Positions 22,482 through 31,739 of a stretch of DNA of 64,000 bases are shown here, one piece after another; the first letter of the stretch is position 1, and the number at the start of each line of letters is the position of its first letter. Source of the stretch: Muribaculaceae bacterium (lineage in GTDB: Bacteria > Bacteroidota > Bacteroidia > Bacteroidales > Muribaculaceae); assembly GCA_017620635.1 (NCBI GenBank), contig JAGAUV010000022.1:1-64000 (forward strand), given 5' to 3'. The notes beneath the pieces were generated by a model, which searched no databases, was not told the origin of the DNA, and saw nothing but the letters and a program-made list of their open reading frames with translations. The translations under genes and the position numbers were made by a program.

Positions 22482-22533
22482 TTAATATTGATATACGCCC
22501 AATGGGTTTATGTTTCGGGCAGTACAATCATAG

Positions 22534-22806
22534 AATTATGAGGAGCTGTATCCGAAATTTGATAACTTTAATGGTATAAATGTTAATCGAACTCAGGATA
22601 TACCTATGGATTATGAGGGGGCAATAGGAGTACCGATTACATTCTTACACAAGTATAATCCATCGCAATTTGAGATTATACAGTTTAGAAAAGGAGATGA
22701 CGGTAAAGACCTTTCGATTAACGGTAAATGTCCGTACTTCCGCATCCTGATAAAAAATAAACAGCCGATCAAGAACCCGATTAACACTACATCTTTGTTT
22801 GCTTAA
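22534..22806 (+). pseudogene. Relic of an EcoRI-type adenine-specific DNA methyltransferase (C-terminus only)
   Basis: The frame opens after a TAG at 22531-22533 and codes about 90 residues, including NYEELYPKFDNFNG, IPMDYEGAIGVPITFLHKYN and a FEIIQF...FRILIK end. This matches, from memory, the C-terminus of the EcoRI-family methyltransferases; the SAM-binding and catalytic parts are absent. It lies directly after the guaA terminator with no promoter, so it is probably not expressed. Locally AT-rich, consistent with a decayed acquired restriction-modification gene. Confidence 0.7.
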
Positions 22807-22840
22807 TGTAGTGTAATTCGTTGCACGGAAACAAAATAAA

Positions 22841-22866
22841 GGGGACGGACCCGTCGGTCCGCCCCC
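22841..22866 (-). terminator. Terminator of the LRR gene
   Basis: 10-bp stem with one mismatch and a 6-nt loop; on the minus strand it is followed by TTTTATTTT. Lies 67 nt past the LRR stop. Confidence 0.75.
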
Positions 22867-22932
22867 TTCGGGGAGTTATTCAGAAAGTATTATCGCATTG
22901 GTCTGAGAATTACTCGGGGGAGTCTGACGCTT

Positions 22933-23988
22933 TTAATAGTTCCACTGACATGCGATCATCCTTAAGTTGTTGCAGGCGATTGTGCGGAAGTCGGTGATCA
23001 TGTTATAGCGGCAGTTGATATAGGAGAGCTGAGTATCGTAGGAGACATCAAGCATTGTCAGCTGGTTGTTGTTGCAGATAAGACGCTGCAGGAATGTCTG
23101 GTTCGACAGGTTGAGGTTGGTAAGGTCGTTGTACGAGCAGTCTACATAGAGCAGGTTGGGGCAGTTCTGAACGTCGAATGTAGTCAGGTTGTTGTAAGAG
23201 CATACCACATCGAGGAGGGCTTTGCAGTCGCGCAGACCGAGAGACTTCATGTTGTTGTCGGTGCAGAGGAATGTCGACAGCGAAGGCAGTTTGCTGATGA
23301 TCATGCCGCTGATCTGGTTTGCATCTACGTTGAGGTTCTGAAGTTTGTCAACACCTTCGAGCACTACCGTTGTGAGCTTGTTGTAGCCGCAGTAGAGGTT
23401 CTTAAGCTCTGTGCACCCTGCAATTGTGAGGCTTTCGAGGTGGTTGCCCTGGCAGTTGAGAGTCTCGAGAGTCGTTGAACCCTGGAGGTCGAGCTCGGCA
23501 AGGAGGTTAGACGAAATGTTGATGTTCTTGACCGCCGGAGTCTGCGAAAGGGCAAATTCGGTAATTCGGTTGTTGTTGGCACTCAGTTTGGAGAGTGTGG
23601 TGGCGCCATCGATAGCGAGACTCTTGATCTTGTTACGCGAGATGTTGAGTTCGGCAAGCGACGGGTTGTTAACGATAGTGATGCCGGTAAGCGCGTTACG
23701 GCTCACATCCACGCTTGTCAGTGCTTCGAATCCAGTAAGGTCGAGCGTACCGCCAAGTTTTTTGTCTTTCCAGTCGATTTTGGTCACGTGACCGTTGGTA
23801 ACGGTAACACCTTCCCAGGTCGAGGGGTCTTTAATGTTTGTCACACGGAGAGCTTCTGCATTTGTCGCAGCCTCTTTAGCAGGCTGAGAAAGGAAGTTCT
23901 GAAGTTTTTTGAGTTCACCCTTGTTTACTTGGGCGAAGCAGGCTGCGCTACTGAGCGCGACAGCGAGCACTAATGCGATCTTTTTCAT
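22933..23988 (-). CDS. Secreted leucine-rich repeat protein
   Basis: 351 residues with a signal peptide (MKKIALVLAVALSSAACFAQ). After an N-terminal region of about 70 residues come about 13 repeats of 21-22 residues, each with an Asn at the ladder position (SRN, SRN, NNN, SSN, QGN, GYN, DAN, TDN, SYN, SYN, NNN, RYN, QWN). Many repeats have Cys or Tyr two to four residues before that Asn. An internalin/BspA-like solenoid exported to the periplasm or surface; no C-terminal sorting domain is seen and the chain ends within the last repeat. Ligand unknown. Confidence 0.82.
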   Translation of the reverse strand: MKKIALVLAVALSSAACFAQVNKGELKKLQNFLSQPAKEAATNAEALRVTNIKDPSTWEGVTVTNGHVTKIDWKDKKLGGTLDLTGFEALTSVDVSRNALTGITIVNNPSLAELNISRNKIKSLAIDGATTLSKLSANNNRITEFALSQTPAVKNINISSNLLAELDLQGSTTLETLNCQGNHLESLTIAGCTELKNLYCGYNKLTTVVLEGVDKLQNLNVDANQISGMIISKLPSLSTFLCTDNNMKSLGLRDCKALLDVVCSYNNLTTFDVQNCPNLLYVDCSYNDLTNLNLSNQTFLQRLICNNNQLTMLDVSYDTQLSYINCRYNMITDFRTIACNNLRMIACQWNY

Positions 23989-24079
23989 AATCTCTATAAA
24001 TAGTAGTTGATTGTTGTTTTGTTATTTTGATATTCTAACAACATAGCGTCGAAAAAGGTTTGAATTTTTACAAAATTTT

Positions 24080-24110
24080 TTTATGGGCGCCGGATAATTT
24101 TGTACCTTTG
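24080..24110 (+). promoter_or_regulatory. Promoter of the metallophosphoesterase gene
   Basis: TTTA (24080-24083), 19 nt spacer, TACCTTTG (24103-24110). Predicted start about 40 nt before the ATG. Confidence 0.55.
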
Positions 24111-24154
24111 TGTCGTGATGCAGTCAGGAAGGCTGTACAGGCCTGTTTTCTATC

Positions 24155-25999
24155 ATGAAAAAAGTATATATCCTATTATCAGTCCTTATCGTCTGCGGAC
24201 TTGTATCGTCGGCCCGGCGCGTGGCCGTGCTGAGCGATATCCATGTGACACCCGGCAATGCCTGCGACTCGGCCCTGCGCGTCGCTGTGGATGAGATCAA
24301 TGCCGGAGCCTTCGATCTTGTCGTGGTCAACGGCGACCTGTCGAACGAGGGCTCGGACGAGCAGCTCCGCAATGTGCATGACATACTTGGCCGTCTGCGC
24401 CATCCGCTCTATGTGTTGCCGGGCAACCATGAGAACAACTGGAGCCAGAGCGCTACCAAGACTTTTATAGACCTGTGGGGACATGACCGCTTTGTCGCTG
24501 TGGCTGATTCACTTGCCCTTGTCGGCATCAACTGCGGCCCGTATATGAAAATGGGCGACGGACATATCAAGCAGGAGGATCTTCACTGGCTGCGGTCGAC
24601 TCTCGACAGCCTTTCCGCCGCCGGCTGCAGGATAATATCGTTCAACCACTATCCTCTGTTGGCCGATATAGACAATGTGTCGGACTATGTGAGCCTTCTC
24701 GAAGAATATCCTGTGATGGCTCATGTCAACGGTCATTATCATCTGTGGGGACATTATACTGCCGGAGGCAACGGTGCCGGCTCCGATATGCCTTGTATTA
24801 CCGTGAGAGCCCTCGACACAGGCAACGGCGACTACGGCTACTCTATCATGGAGGTCGATGCCGACAGCCTTCGCTTCTTCAACAAGCGTCTCGGCCTTGA
24901 CCGGGAGCCTCGCTATGCCTTTGCCTGCCGGACAACTCACAGGAAGGCGGCATTCCCCGAACGGCCGGAGCTCAAGGTGCCCGATGGCTTCGAAGTAACA
25001 CGTGTGTGGGCCGACAGCGCGTCGATATTCACACGTCTCGGCTTCGACAAGGACAATATCTACTTCGGCAATTCTCTCGGCCAGGCGAGGGCTGTACGCA
25101 AGTCTGACGGCACTTTGCGCTGGAGCATGCCTACCGGTGCCTCGCTCTTCTCCCGGCCTGTGGCACTTAAGAAGAAACGTGTGGCTGTGCCTACTCACGA
25201 TGCTATACTGATACTGAATGCCGACAAGGGTAAAGAGGTCGGGCGCTATGCGTCGGCCGAAGGCCCTTATGTGGCCGACGGTACAGTCACTCCCGACGGC
25301 AAGGCTTATATACAGGGCGCCTACAAGCGCATAGAGCGCCGCAATCCTGCGGACGGGCGCTTGGTGTGGGTCTATGATTCGATATTCAATTATTGCCAGG
25401 CCGCACCTGCGGTCGATGGCGACGACCTTGTGTTCGGAGCCTGGGATACCAATCTGCGCTGCCTCGATCTCGCTACAGGCAAACTCCGATGGGTGTGGAA
25501 CAATGGCAAGACGGCCAATATGCTTGGCCCCGGCAATGTGGTGCCGGTAATTTCGGGCGAAAGGGTGTATACCGTAGCCCCGGACCGTTTCATGACCGCA
25601 CTCGATCGCCGCACGGGCCGTCAGCTGTGGCGCGACAACAGCCACCGCTATCGCGAGAGCCTGGGGCACAGCGCCGACGGCAGCCGTGTGTATGCCAAGA
25701 CTATGGATGGCGAGCTTGTGGCCGTCGATGCCACCGTGCCCGACTTCAAGGAGCTATGGACGCTCGATCTCGGGCTGGGCTATGACCATGCCCCCTGTGT
25801 GGTGGCCGAACACGACGGATACATATATACCGGCAGTCGCCGCGGTATAGTTACAATCAGCCGGGCCGAAGGGCCGGAGCTTGTAGCTTTCCTGCCTCTC
25901 GGCGTCAGCGAGGTCAACGGTATCGACATAGATCCGACTACGGGCGATGTCTACGTGTCGCTTATCGAGGGCACTGTCTGGCGCATCCGTCGTAAATAA
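24155..25999 (+). CDS. Exported metallophosphoesterase with C-terminal beta-propeller
   Basis: 614 residues. Signal peptide in residues 1-20. Calcineurin-like phosphoesterase domain (about 21-260) with metal motifs Asp28-x-His30, Gly60-Asp61, Gly90-Asn91-His92-Glu93, FNHYP and GHYHLWGH. The rest (about 290-614) has PQQ-like beta-propeller repeats (patterns such as RKSDGTLRW, LDLATGKLRWVW, LDRRTGRQLWRD). A phosphatase or phosphodiesterase acting in the periplasm is likely; the substrate is not predictable. Monocistronic by context. Confidence 0.85.
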   Translation: MKKVYILLSVLIVCGLVSSARRVAVLSDIHVTPGNACDSALRVAVDEINAGAFDLVVVNGDLSNEGSDEQLRNVHDILGRLRHPLYVLPGNHENNWSQSATKTFIDLWGHDRFVAVADSLALVGINCGPYMKMGDGHIKQEDLHWLRSTLDSLSAAGCRIISFNHYPLLADIDNVSDYVSLLEEYPVMAHVNGHYHLWGHYTAGGNGAGSDMPCITVRALDTGNGDYGYSIMEVDADSLRFFNKRLGLDREPRYAFACRTTHRKAAFPERPELKVPDGFEVTRVWADSASIFTRLGFDKDNIYFGNSLGQARAVRKSDGTLRWSMPTGASLFSRPVALKKKRVAVPTHDAILILNADKGKEVGRYASAEGPYVADGTVTPDGKAYIQGAYKRIERRNPADGRLVWVYDSIFNYCQAAPAVDGDDLVFGAWDTNLRCLDLATGKLRWVWNNGKTANMLGPGNVVPVISGERVYTVAPDRFMTALDRRTGRQLWRDNSHRYRESLGHSADGSRVYAKTMDGELVAVDATVPDFKELWTLDLGLGYDHAPCVVAEHDGYIYTGSRRGIVTISRAEGPELVAFLPLGVSEVNGIDIDPTTGDVYVSLIEGTVWRIRRK

Positions 26000-26024
26000 T
26001 ACAATATTACTATATAATGTGTGA

Positions 26025-26051
26025 GTAAGGCATGCCGGAGGCGTGCCTTAC
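26025..26051 (+). terminator. Hairpin after the metallophosphoesterase gene
   Basis: 10-bp stem (26025-26034 with 26042-26051, one G-U pair), 7-nt loop, 25 nt past the stop. No T-tract, so termination is only plausible. The rest of the gap to 26150 holds an 8-G run and nothing else I can name. Confidence 0.4.
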
Positions 26052-26150
26052 GTGTATGGTGTTAAAGATGGTTAAAAATCGGGGGGGGTATTGATATTAC
26101 AACTTTATAGTTGCATTTGTTCGAATTTTACTTGTGGGATATAAAAAATT

Positions 26151-26173
26151 AGCCCTGCACATTGTGCAGGGCT
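26151..26173 (-). terminator. Terminator of the tRNA-Val gene
   Basis: Perfect 10-bp stem with a 3-nt loop; on the minus strand it is followed by AATTTTTTAT. Lies 7 nt past the tRNA 3' end. Confidence 0.85.
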
Positions 26174-26180
26174 TTAAGTG

Positions 26181-26255
26181 TGGGCGCTGAGGGATTCGAA
26201 CCCCCGACCCTCTGCTTGTAAGGCAGATGCTCTGAACCAGCTGAGCTAAGCGCCC
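26181..26255 (-). tRNA. tRNA-Val (anticodon UAC)
   Basis: 75-nt cloverleaf on the minus strand. Acceptor stem GGGCGCT/AGCGCCC with discriminator A, D-arm GCTC...GAGC, anticodon loop CTTACAA giving UAC, and T-arm with GGTTCGAATCC. CCA is not encoded. Own promoter and terminator flank it. Confidence 0.95.
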
Positions 26256-26304
26256 GAGACTATCTCGGTATGCAATCGTGAGGATGCCCCTCTCAATTGC
26301 GATG

Positions 26305-26335
26305 CAAAGTTACGCACTATTTTTGAATTGACAAA
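26305..26335 (-). promoter_or_regulatory. Promoter of the tRNA-Val gene
   Basis: On the minus strand TTTG (26332-26335), 19 nt spacer, TAACTTTG (26305-26312): full consensus. Start near 26300, giving a leader of about 45 nt. Confidence 0.75.
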
Positions 26336-26426
26336 TTTTTTGAGCCACTTTTTTTGTAAAAACTACAAAAAATTAAGGATTGTGGGGCATGATGCTTTCT
26401 GGTTACTGCTGAAAGCCTATAAAAAA

Positions 26427-26460
26427 GCGGCTGCATGCACGGCAGGGTGCATGCAGTCGC
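26427..26460 (-). terminator. Terminator of the glgA-glgP operon
   Basis: 14-bp stem with one mismatch (26427-26440 with 26447-26460), 6-nt loop, followed on the minus strand by TTTTTT. Begins 34 nt past the glgP stop. Confidence 0.85.
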
Positions 26461-26493
26461 CAATATTTATTAGCGTTGTGGTGGTGTCGGGGA

Positions 26494-29049
26494 TCAGATC
26501 CAGCGAGTGTAGGCGAAGTCCTGGCGGTGGGGGAGCTCGGCGTTCTTGGGATAGAGACGGAAGCCGTAGCGGAACACGCCGGCGTCGCGTACCTTGGTGG
26601 TAAGCTCGTAGGTCACGTTGTCGCCTTCCTGTTTTACAATCTTGAACTGGTCGATGCGGCTCAGCTTCTCTTTGCCGTCTTCCTGCTGGTATACAACCAT
26701 CTCGAGGCCAAGGTCGCGGCCGATGCCGTTGGTGTCGATGATAACCTCGATGTGGAAGGGCTCGCCGGTAATAGTGTTGTTGAGCTCGCTGCTGTGGCGT
26801 ACTTCAAGCACCTTAATACCGTCCCATGCCTGAGCTACGTGCTCTTTCCAGTCTACAATCGATTTTGCGAGAGCGTAGTTGTCGGCTTTGAGTCGTTTGC
26901 TGCGCTCAGCCTCTTTGTTGTAGAAGCGGTCGATATAGTCTTCGATCATACGCTTCATGGTAAAGTGGGGAGCGATGTCGCCTATCGAGCCTTTGATATA
27001 CTGGATCCACTTGGGCGAGTAGCCGGCCGAGTTCTTCTCGAAGTAGAGAGGTATGATCTCGTTCTCGAGCATAGAGTAGATGGTGGCGGCATCGAGTTTG
27101 TCCTGCTGAGACTGGTCGGTGTATGTGCGTTTGTCGGTAAGAGCCCAGCCGGCATGTTCGTTGAACTTGTAGCCTTCGTACCACCAGCCGTCGAGCACCG
27201 AGAAGTTGAGCACACCGTTCATTTCGGCTTTCTCGCCGGATGTGCCGGAAGCCTCGAGAGGACGTGTGGGGGTGTTGAGCCAGATATCCACACCGGTAAC
27301 GAGACGTTTAGCCACGATCATATTGTAGTCCTCAAGGAAGATGATCTTGCCTAAGAACTGAGGCATGCGGCTGATCTCTACGATACGTTTGATCAGGCCC
27401 TGGCCTGCGCCGTCGGCAGGGTGTGCCTTGCCGGCGAAGATAAACTGCACGGGGAACTTCTCGTTATTTACAATCTTGGCCAGACGGTCGAGGTCGGTAA
27501 AGAGGAGGTGCGCACGCTTGTATGTGGCGAAACGGCGGGCAAAGCCGATGATGAGGGCGTTGGGGTTGATGCGGTCCACGATGTTCATCACAGCCGAGGG
27601 ATCGCCCTGGTTGGCAAGCCATTTCTCTTTGAAGTCGCGGCGTACGAAGTTTATAAACTTGTTTTTGAGCTGTACGCGCATGTTCCATATCTGCTGGTCG
27701 GGTACTTTGAAGATGCCTTTCCACGATTCGGGATCGCTCTGGTTTTCGAATACCTGGGGACCGAGCTCATTGTAGTAGAACTCTTTCCACTCGCTTGCGG
27801 CCCATGTGGGCATGTGTACGCCGTTGGTCACGTATCCTACGTGGCTTTCTTCCCAGCTGTAGCCTTTCCAGATGCCTGCGAACATTTTCTTTGACACCTC
27901 GCCGTGGAGCCACGACACGCCGTTTGCTTCCTGGCAGGTGTTGAGAGCGAACACACTCATCGAGAAACGCTCGTTGGTATCGGGGTTCTCGCGGCCCATG
28001 TTCATGAGGTCGTTCCAGCTGATGCCGAGCTTGGCCGGATATTCGCCCATGTATTTGCCGAAGAGGCCTTCGTCGAAGTAGTCGTGACCGGCAGGTACGG
28101 GGGTGTGAACGGTATAGAGCGACGAAGCACGGACGAGTTCGAGGGCTACGTTGAACGAGAGGCCCTTGTTTACGTAGTCGACAAGGCGCTGGAGGTTGAG
28201 CAGGGCGGCGTGTCCTTCATTGCAGTGATAGAGCTGCGAATTAACGCCGAGCTTCTGGAGCATGAGTACGCCGCCGATGCCGAGGAGGTATTCCTGCTTG
28301 ATGCGGTTTTCCCAGTCGCCGCCGTAAAGCTTGTGTGTGATCGGACGGTCGAACTCGCTGTTCATGTCGAAGTCGGTATCGAGCAGATAGAGCTTCATTC
28401 GGCCTACGTTGACGCGCCAGATGTGGCTGTAGATTATACGGCCGGGGTAGGGCACCTCGAGTATCATCGGGCGTCCGTCAGCTTCCATTACCTGTTCGAT
28501 AGGCAGTTGGTTGAAGTTCTGGGGTTCGTAGTTGGCTATCTGCTGGCCGTCGACGCTGAGAGTCTGAGTGAAGTAGCCGTAGCGATAGAGGAAGCCGACG
28601 GCTGTCATGTCGACGCAGCTGTCGGAAGCTTCCTTGATATAGTCGCCGGCGAGCACACCGAGGCCGCCGGAGTAGATCTTGAGGCAATTGCAAAGACCGT
28701 ATTCCATCGAGAAATACGAAACAGAGGGAATGTCCTTGCGCATGGGTTTCGACATGTATTCCTTGAAGTCGGCGTAGACGTGGTTGATCTCGGCCATAAG
28801 GATTTCGTCGGCGAGGATTTCGGTTATGCGCTCAGAGGAGAGCTGCTGCAGGAGCATTACGGGGTTTTCTCCCGTCTTGCGCCACAGTTCGGGGCTGAGG
28901 GTGCGGAAGAGGGCTTTGGCCTCGCTGTTCCATACCCACCAGAGGTTTTTGGCAAGCTCATCGAGGGGCTTGAGCTGACGGGGCAGCTCGGCCTTTACTG
29001 TGATGTCGCGCCACACAGGGGCGTTGGTGTTGCTTACAGAAATTTTCAT
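26494..29049 (-). CDS. glgP: Alpha-glucan (glycogen) phosphorylase, GT35
   Basis: 851 residues. An N-terminal DUF3417 domain (about 20-130, with [13 protein letters not shown]) precedes the GT35 phosphorylase core. The pyridoxal-phosphate lysine is Lys607 in [11 protein letters not shown]. Releases glucose-1-phosphate from glycogen or maltodextrins in the cytoplasm. Lies 23 nt downstream of the GT3 glycogen synthase gene, so synthesis and breakdown enzymes share a transcript. Confidence 0.93.
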   Translation of the reverse strand: MKISVSNTNAPVWRDITVKAELPRQLKPLDELAKNLWWVWNSEAKALFRTLSPELWRKTGENPVMLLQQLSSERITEILADEILMAEINHVYADFKEYMSKPMRKDIPSVSYFSMEYGLCNCLKIYSGGLGVLAGDYIKEASDSCVDMTAVGFLYRYGYFTQTLSVDGQQIANYEPQNFNQLPIEQVMEADGRPMILEVPYPGRIIYSHIWRVNVGRMKLYLLDTDFDMNSEFDRPITHKLYGGDWENRIKQEYLLGIGGVLMLQKLGVNSQLYHCNEGHAALLNLQRLVDYVNKGLSFNVALELVRASSLYTVHTPVPAGHDYFDEGLFGKYMGEYPAKLGISWNDLMNMGRENPDTNERFSMSVFALNTCQEANGVSWLHGEVSKKMFAGIWKGYSWEESHVGYVTNGVHMPTWAASEWKEFYYNELGPQVFENQSDPESWKGIFKVPDQQIWNMRVQLKNKFINFVRRDFKEKWLANQGDPSAVMNIVDRINPNALIIGFARRFATYKRAHLLFTDLDRLAKIVNNEKFPVQFIFAGKAHPADGAGQGLIKRIVEISRMPQFLGKIIFLEDYNMIVAKRLVTGVDIWLNTPTRPLEASGTSGEKAEMNGVLNFSVLDGWWYEGYKFNEHAGWALTDKRTYTDQSQQDKLDAATIYSMLENEIIPLYFEKNSAGYSPKWIQYIKGSIGDIAPHFTMKRMIEDYIDRFYNKEAERSKRLKADNYALAKSIVDWKEHVAQAWDGIKVLEVRHSSELNNTITGEPFHIEVIIDTNGIGRDLGLEMVVYQQEDGKEKLSRIDQFKIVKQEGDNVTYELTTKVRDAGVFRYGFRLYPKNAELPHRQDFAYTRWI

Positions 29050-29072
29050 ATATTATCGAGTATGATATTGCT

Positions 29073-30728
29073 TTATTTCAGAATGCGTGCGTCGCGGTTT
29101 TCCAATGCGATGCAGTACGCCTGATCGTAATATTTTATAAAGTCGGTCCACTGGGCCTTGGCTGCAGTCGCCATGGCTGCCGCACGTATCTCCTTGATCT
29201 TGTCGGCATCGCTGTCGGCGAGAATGTCGAGATCTTCCGCGATTGCTTTCACTACATCGCTGTAGTTGCTGTCGGTGCGGTTTATTACCTCAGTGCCGCA
29301 GCTTGCGAATCCCGGAGTGAAATTCTCGAGCACCCACATGCCGAAGCCTGCAAGGCTGGTGCTTATGGTGGGCACGCCGAATGCTATGCTCTCGAGCGGT
29401 GTATAGCCCCATGGCTCATAATATGAGGCGAATACCGTGGCGTCGAGGCCGGGGAGGAGCTGATAGTATGTCATGTCGAATATGCCGTCGGCGCCATCGA
29501 GGTAGCAGGGTACATATATTACCGATACCTGCGAGTTGGAGTCGTTGGCAAATCCGAGCTGATGTATGCGGCTGTTGACGGGGTCGTCGTTGTAGTTGTT
29601 GAGCGCGTGAGTCAGCACCGGGTCGCTCAGACGGCCGGGATTGCTGCCGTCGAGGTTGAAGCGCAGATCGGAGCGCGGACCGGCGCACCATGCCGGCACG
29701 AGCACATAGGCAAGTATGCGGCGGTCGGCTTTTATGTCGCCGAGAGCTTTGAGTGCGTCGAGATATACGTCGAGGCCTTTGTTGCGGTACTCGCAGCGGC
29801 CTGAAGTGGCTACAATGAATGTGTCGTCGCCGTAGGATACGCCTGTCAGGGCACGGGCCACGTCGAGCAGCTTTGCACGGGCGGCCTTACGGGAGGCGGC
29901 ATAGCGTGTCTTTGCCGGCACGAAGTTGAGTTCGAAGCCGTTAGGGGTAACGACATCGGGCTTTTTCTCAAGAAGCACCTGAGCCTCACGGGCCGTCACA
30001 TCGCTCACTGTGGTAAAACAGTCGGCATTCCATGCGGCTGCCTTTTCGAGCGAGTGCTTGCTCTGCATATTGAGCTCTGCCGCCATCTGGTCGCCGTTAT
30101 AGGCTTCGAGGTGGTCGTAGAGCGGTTTGCCGTTGCCGCATATGCTGCGTCCGATGCTCGTGGCATGTGTGGTAAACACGGTAGCGACCTCGGGCATGTC
30201 GGCCTTGAGAGTGAGCAGGCCCATGGCTGTCGTCCATTCGTCGAAATGGGCAACGACATTGCGCGGATCCGTCTTTGAAGCGGTAATAAACGCCTCAATC
30301 ACTGCTGCCGCGGCACGTGCGAAAGCACAGCCCTCGTCGTAGTCGCCGTAGGCATGAAGGGAATCGACCTTGAATAGCTCCCACATACGTCCGTATGCGG
30401 AGTCCTTGTCGGCATACATGCCGTCGAACTTTACAAGCAGGGCGAGCGGTTTGCCCGGTATATTCCAACGTCCGGCACGTACGTATACCCCTTCGGGGAG
30501 CATCGTCTTGTCGAGGATACGGTGGAGCAGAGTGCGTGTCTCGATGAAATAGGGCGACGGATTTTCGGCCGACCATACGTCGGGGCCGATGAAAATTACC
30601 TTGTCGCCATGTTGCTCTTTCAGTGTCTTTGCTTTACTGGAGAGGACGGTGTAGATACCGCCGATTTTATTGCATACCTCCCAGCTTGTCTCAAAGAGCA
30701 AATCTATTTCCTGGCTACAATTGTCCAT
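29073..30728 (-). CDS. Glycogen synthase of the GT3 (eukaryote-like) type
   Basis: 551 residues. Motifs follow animal/yeast glycogen synthase rather than bacterial GlgA: WEVCNKIGGIYTVLSSKA at the N-terminus, FTTHATSIGRSICGNG, and YEPWGYTPLES carrying the two active-site glutamates near residue 460. UDP-glucose is the expected donor by family, though bacterial enzymes may differ. The regulatory N- and C-terminal extensions of the eukaryotic enzymes are missing. First gene of the operon with glgP; no glgB or glgC is in the window. Confidence 0.9.
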   Translation of the reverse strand: MDNCSQEIDLLFETSWEVCNKIGGIYTVLSSKAKTLKEQHGDKVIFIGPDVWSAENPSPYFIETRTLLHRILDKTMLPEGVYVRAGRWNIPGKPLALLVKFDGMYADKDSAYGRMWELFKVDSLHAYGDYDEGCAFARAAAAVIEAFITASKTDPRNVVAHFDEWTTAMGLLTLKADMPEVATVFTTHATSIGRSICGNGKPLYDHLEAYNGDQMAAELNMQSKHSLEKAAAWNADCFTTVSDVTAREAQVLLEKKPDVVTPNGFELNFVPAKTRYAASRKAARAKLLDVARALTGVSYGDDTFIVATSGRCEYRNKGLDVYLDALKALGDIKADRRILAYVLVPAWCAGPRSDLRFNLDGSNPGRLSDPVLTHALNNYNDDPVNSRIHQLGFANDSNSQVSVIYVPCYLDGADGIFDMTYYQLLPGLDATVFASYYEPWGYTPLESIAFGVPTISTSLAGFGMWVLENFTPGFASCGTEVINRTDSNYSDVVKAIAEDLDILADSDADKIKEIRAAAMATAAKAQWTDFIKYYDQAYCIALENRDARILK

Positions 30729-30759
30729 CAGTTATCTATGATTTTCATATTTGAGGGTG

Positions 30760-30791
30760 CAAAGGTAGCGAAAAAACTTGAGTAATGCAAA
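30760..30791 (-). promoter_or_regulatory. Promoter of the glycogen synthase-glgP operon
   Basis: On the minus strand TTTG (30788-30791), 20 nt spacer, TACCTTTG (30760-30767). The -33 box abuts the pyrF stop codon. Start about 27 nt before the ATG. Confidence 0.75.
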
Positions 30792-31625
30792 TTAATTCTT
30801 TGCAAATTGCTCAAGTAGCACCAACATCTGTTCGGCGAGTTTTTTCGCTGCCGCACCGGCTGCCGAGGCATAATCGGGCTCTGATGATGCGTAGATAATG
30901 CCGCGCGAAGAGTTGACAAGAAGACCGCATTCGTCGATCAGGCCGTATTTGGCCACTTCCTCGAGGCTGCCGCCCTGTGCGCCCACGCCGGGTACGAGCA
31001 GGAAATGCCTGGGGGCAATCTTGCGTATCTCTGCCAGCTTGTCGGCTTTGGTGGCGCCTACGACGTACATCATGTTGATCGGGCTGCCCCAATGACGGCT
31101 GCGGCGGATTACACGTTCGTAGAGGGGCACGCCGTTGGCGTCGGCAACGGTCTCGAAGTCGCTCGACGAGGCGTTCGATGTGAGGGCGAGCACGATGCTC
31201 CATTTGTCTTCATATGCCAGGAAGGGCTTTACGGAGTCCTCGCCCATATACGGGCTGAGCGTAACGGCGTCGAAATCCATTGTCTCGAAGAATGTACGGG
31301 CATACAGAGCCGCTGTATTGCCTATGTCGCCTCGCTTTGCGTCGGCGATTATGAACTGGTCGGGGTAATTTGCGCGGATATGGGCTACAACCTCGTCGAG
31401 TGCGGCGATGCCTTCGGCGCCAAGGCTCTCGAAAAATGCGAGATTGGGCTTGTAGGCCACGCAATAGGGTGCTGTCGCGTCGACAATAGCCTTGCAGAAT
31501 GTTGCCACACGTTCGCCGTCGGTGCCTGTTATGCACGCCGGCAGTTTCTTTATATCGGGATCGAGACCTACGCACAGGAATGAACCTTTTTCGTAGATAT
31601 GCTCGACAAGATCGGTACGCTTCAT
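30792..31625 (-). CDS. pyrF: Orotidine 5'-phosphate decarboxylase
   Basis: 277 residues, subfamily 2 length. Catalytic Asp95-x-Lys97-x2-Asp100 is in [15 protein letters not shown]. Last step of UMP synthesis, cytoplasmic. Has its own promoter, so it is not necessarily in one transcript with prfA or the DUF4153 gene upstream. Confidence 0.95.
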   Translation of the reverse strand: MKRTDLVEHIYEKGSFLCVGLDPDIKKLPACITGTDGERVATFCKAIVDATAPYCVAYKPNLAFFESLGAEGIAALDEVVAHIRANYPDQFIIADAKRGDIGNTAALYARTFFETMDFDAVTLSPYMGEDSVKPFLAYEDKWSIVLALTSNASSSDFETVADANGVPLYERVIRRSRHWGSPINMMYVVGATKADKLAEIRKIAPRHFLLVPGVGAQGGSLEEVAKYGLIDECGLLVNSSRGIIYASSEPDYASAAGAAAKKLAEQMLVLLEQFAKN

Positions 31626-31653
31626 TGTTAGTTCTGTTTTATTTTTACTGTTG

Positions 31654-31685
31654 CAAAATTAGCTAAAAGCTTGTGATTATGCAAA
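31654..31685 (-). promoter_or_regulatory. Promoter of pyrF
   Basis: On the minus strand TTTG (31682-31685), 20 nt spacer, TAATTTTG (31654-31661). Start about 24 nt before the ATG. Confidence 0.7.
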
Positions 31686-31739
31686 TAAAAAGATGTCCTT
31701 CTTCGGTGTGTGAAAGCAGCCGGCGCTTGCGTAGGGCTG

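Noticed and set aside
26081-26088. Run of eight G
   Set aside because: Could be a slippage site, but it is in an intergenic gap without a reading frame, so phase variation is not supported.
27904-29124. 406-codon plus-strand frame opposite glgP
   Set aside because: Shadow of glgP; translated product is Val/Glu-rich and featureless.
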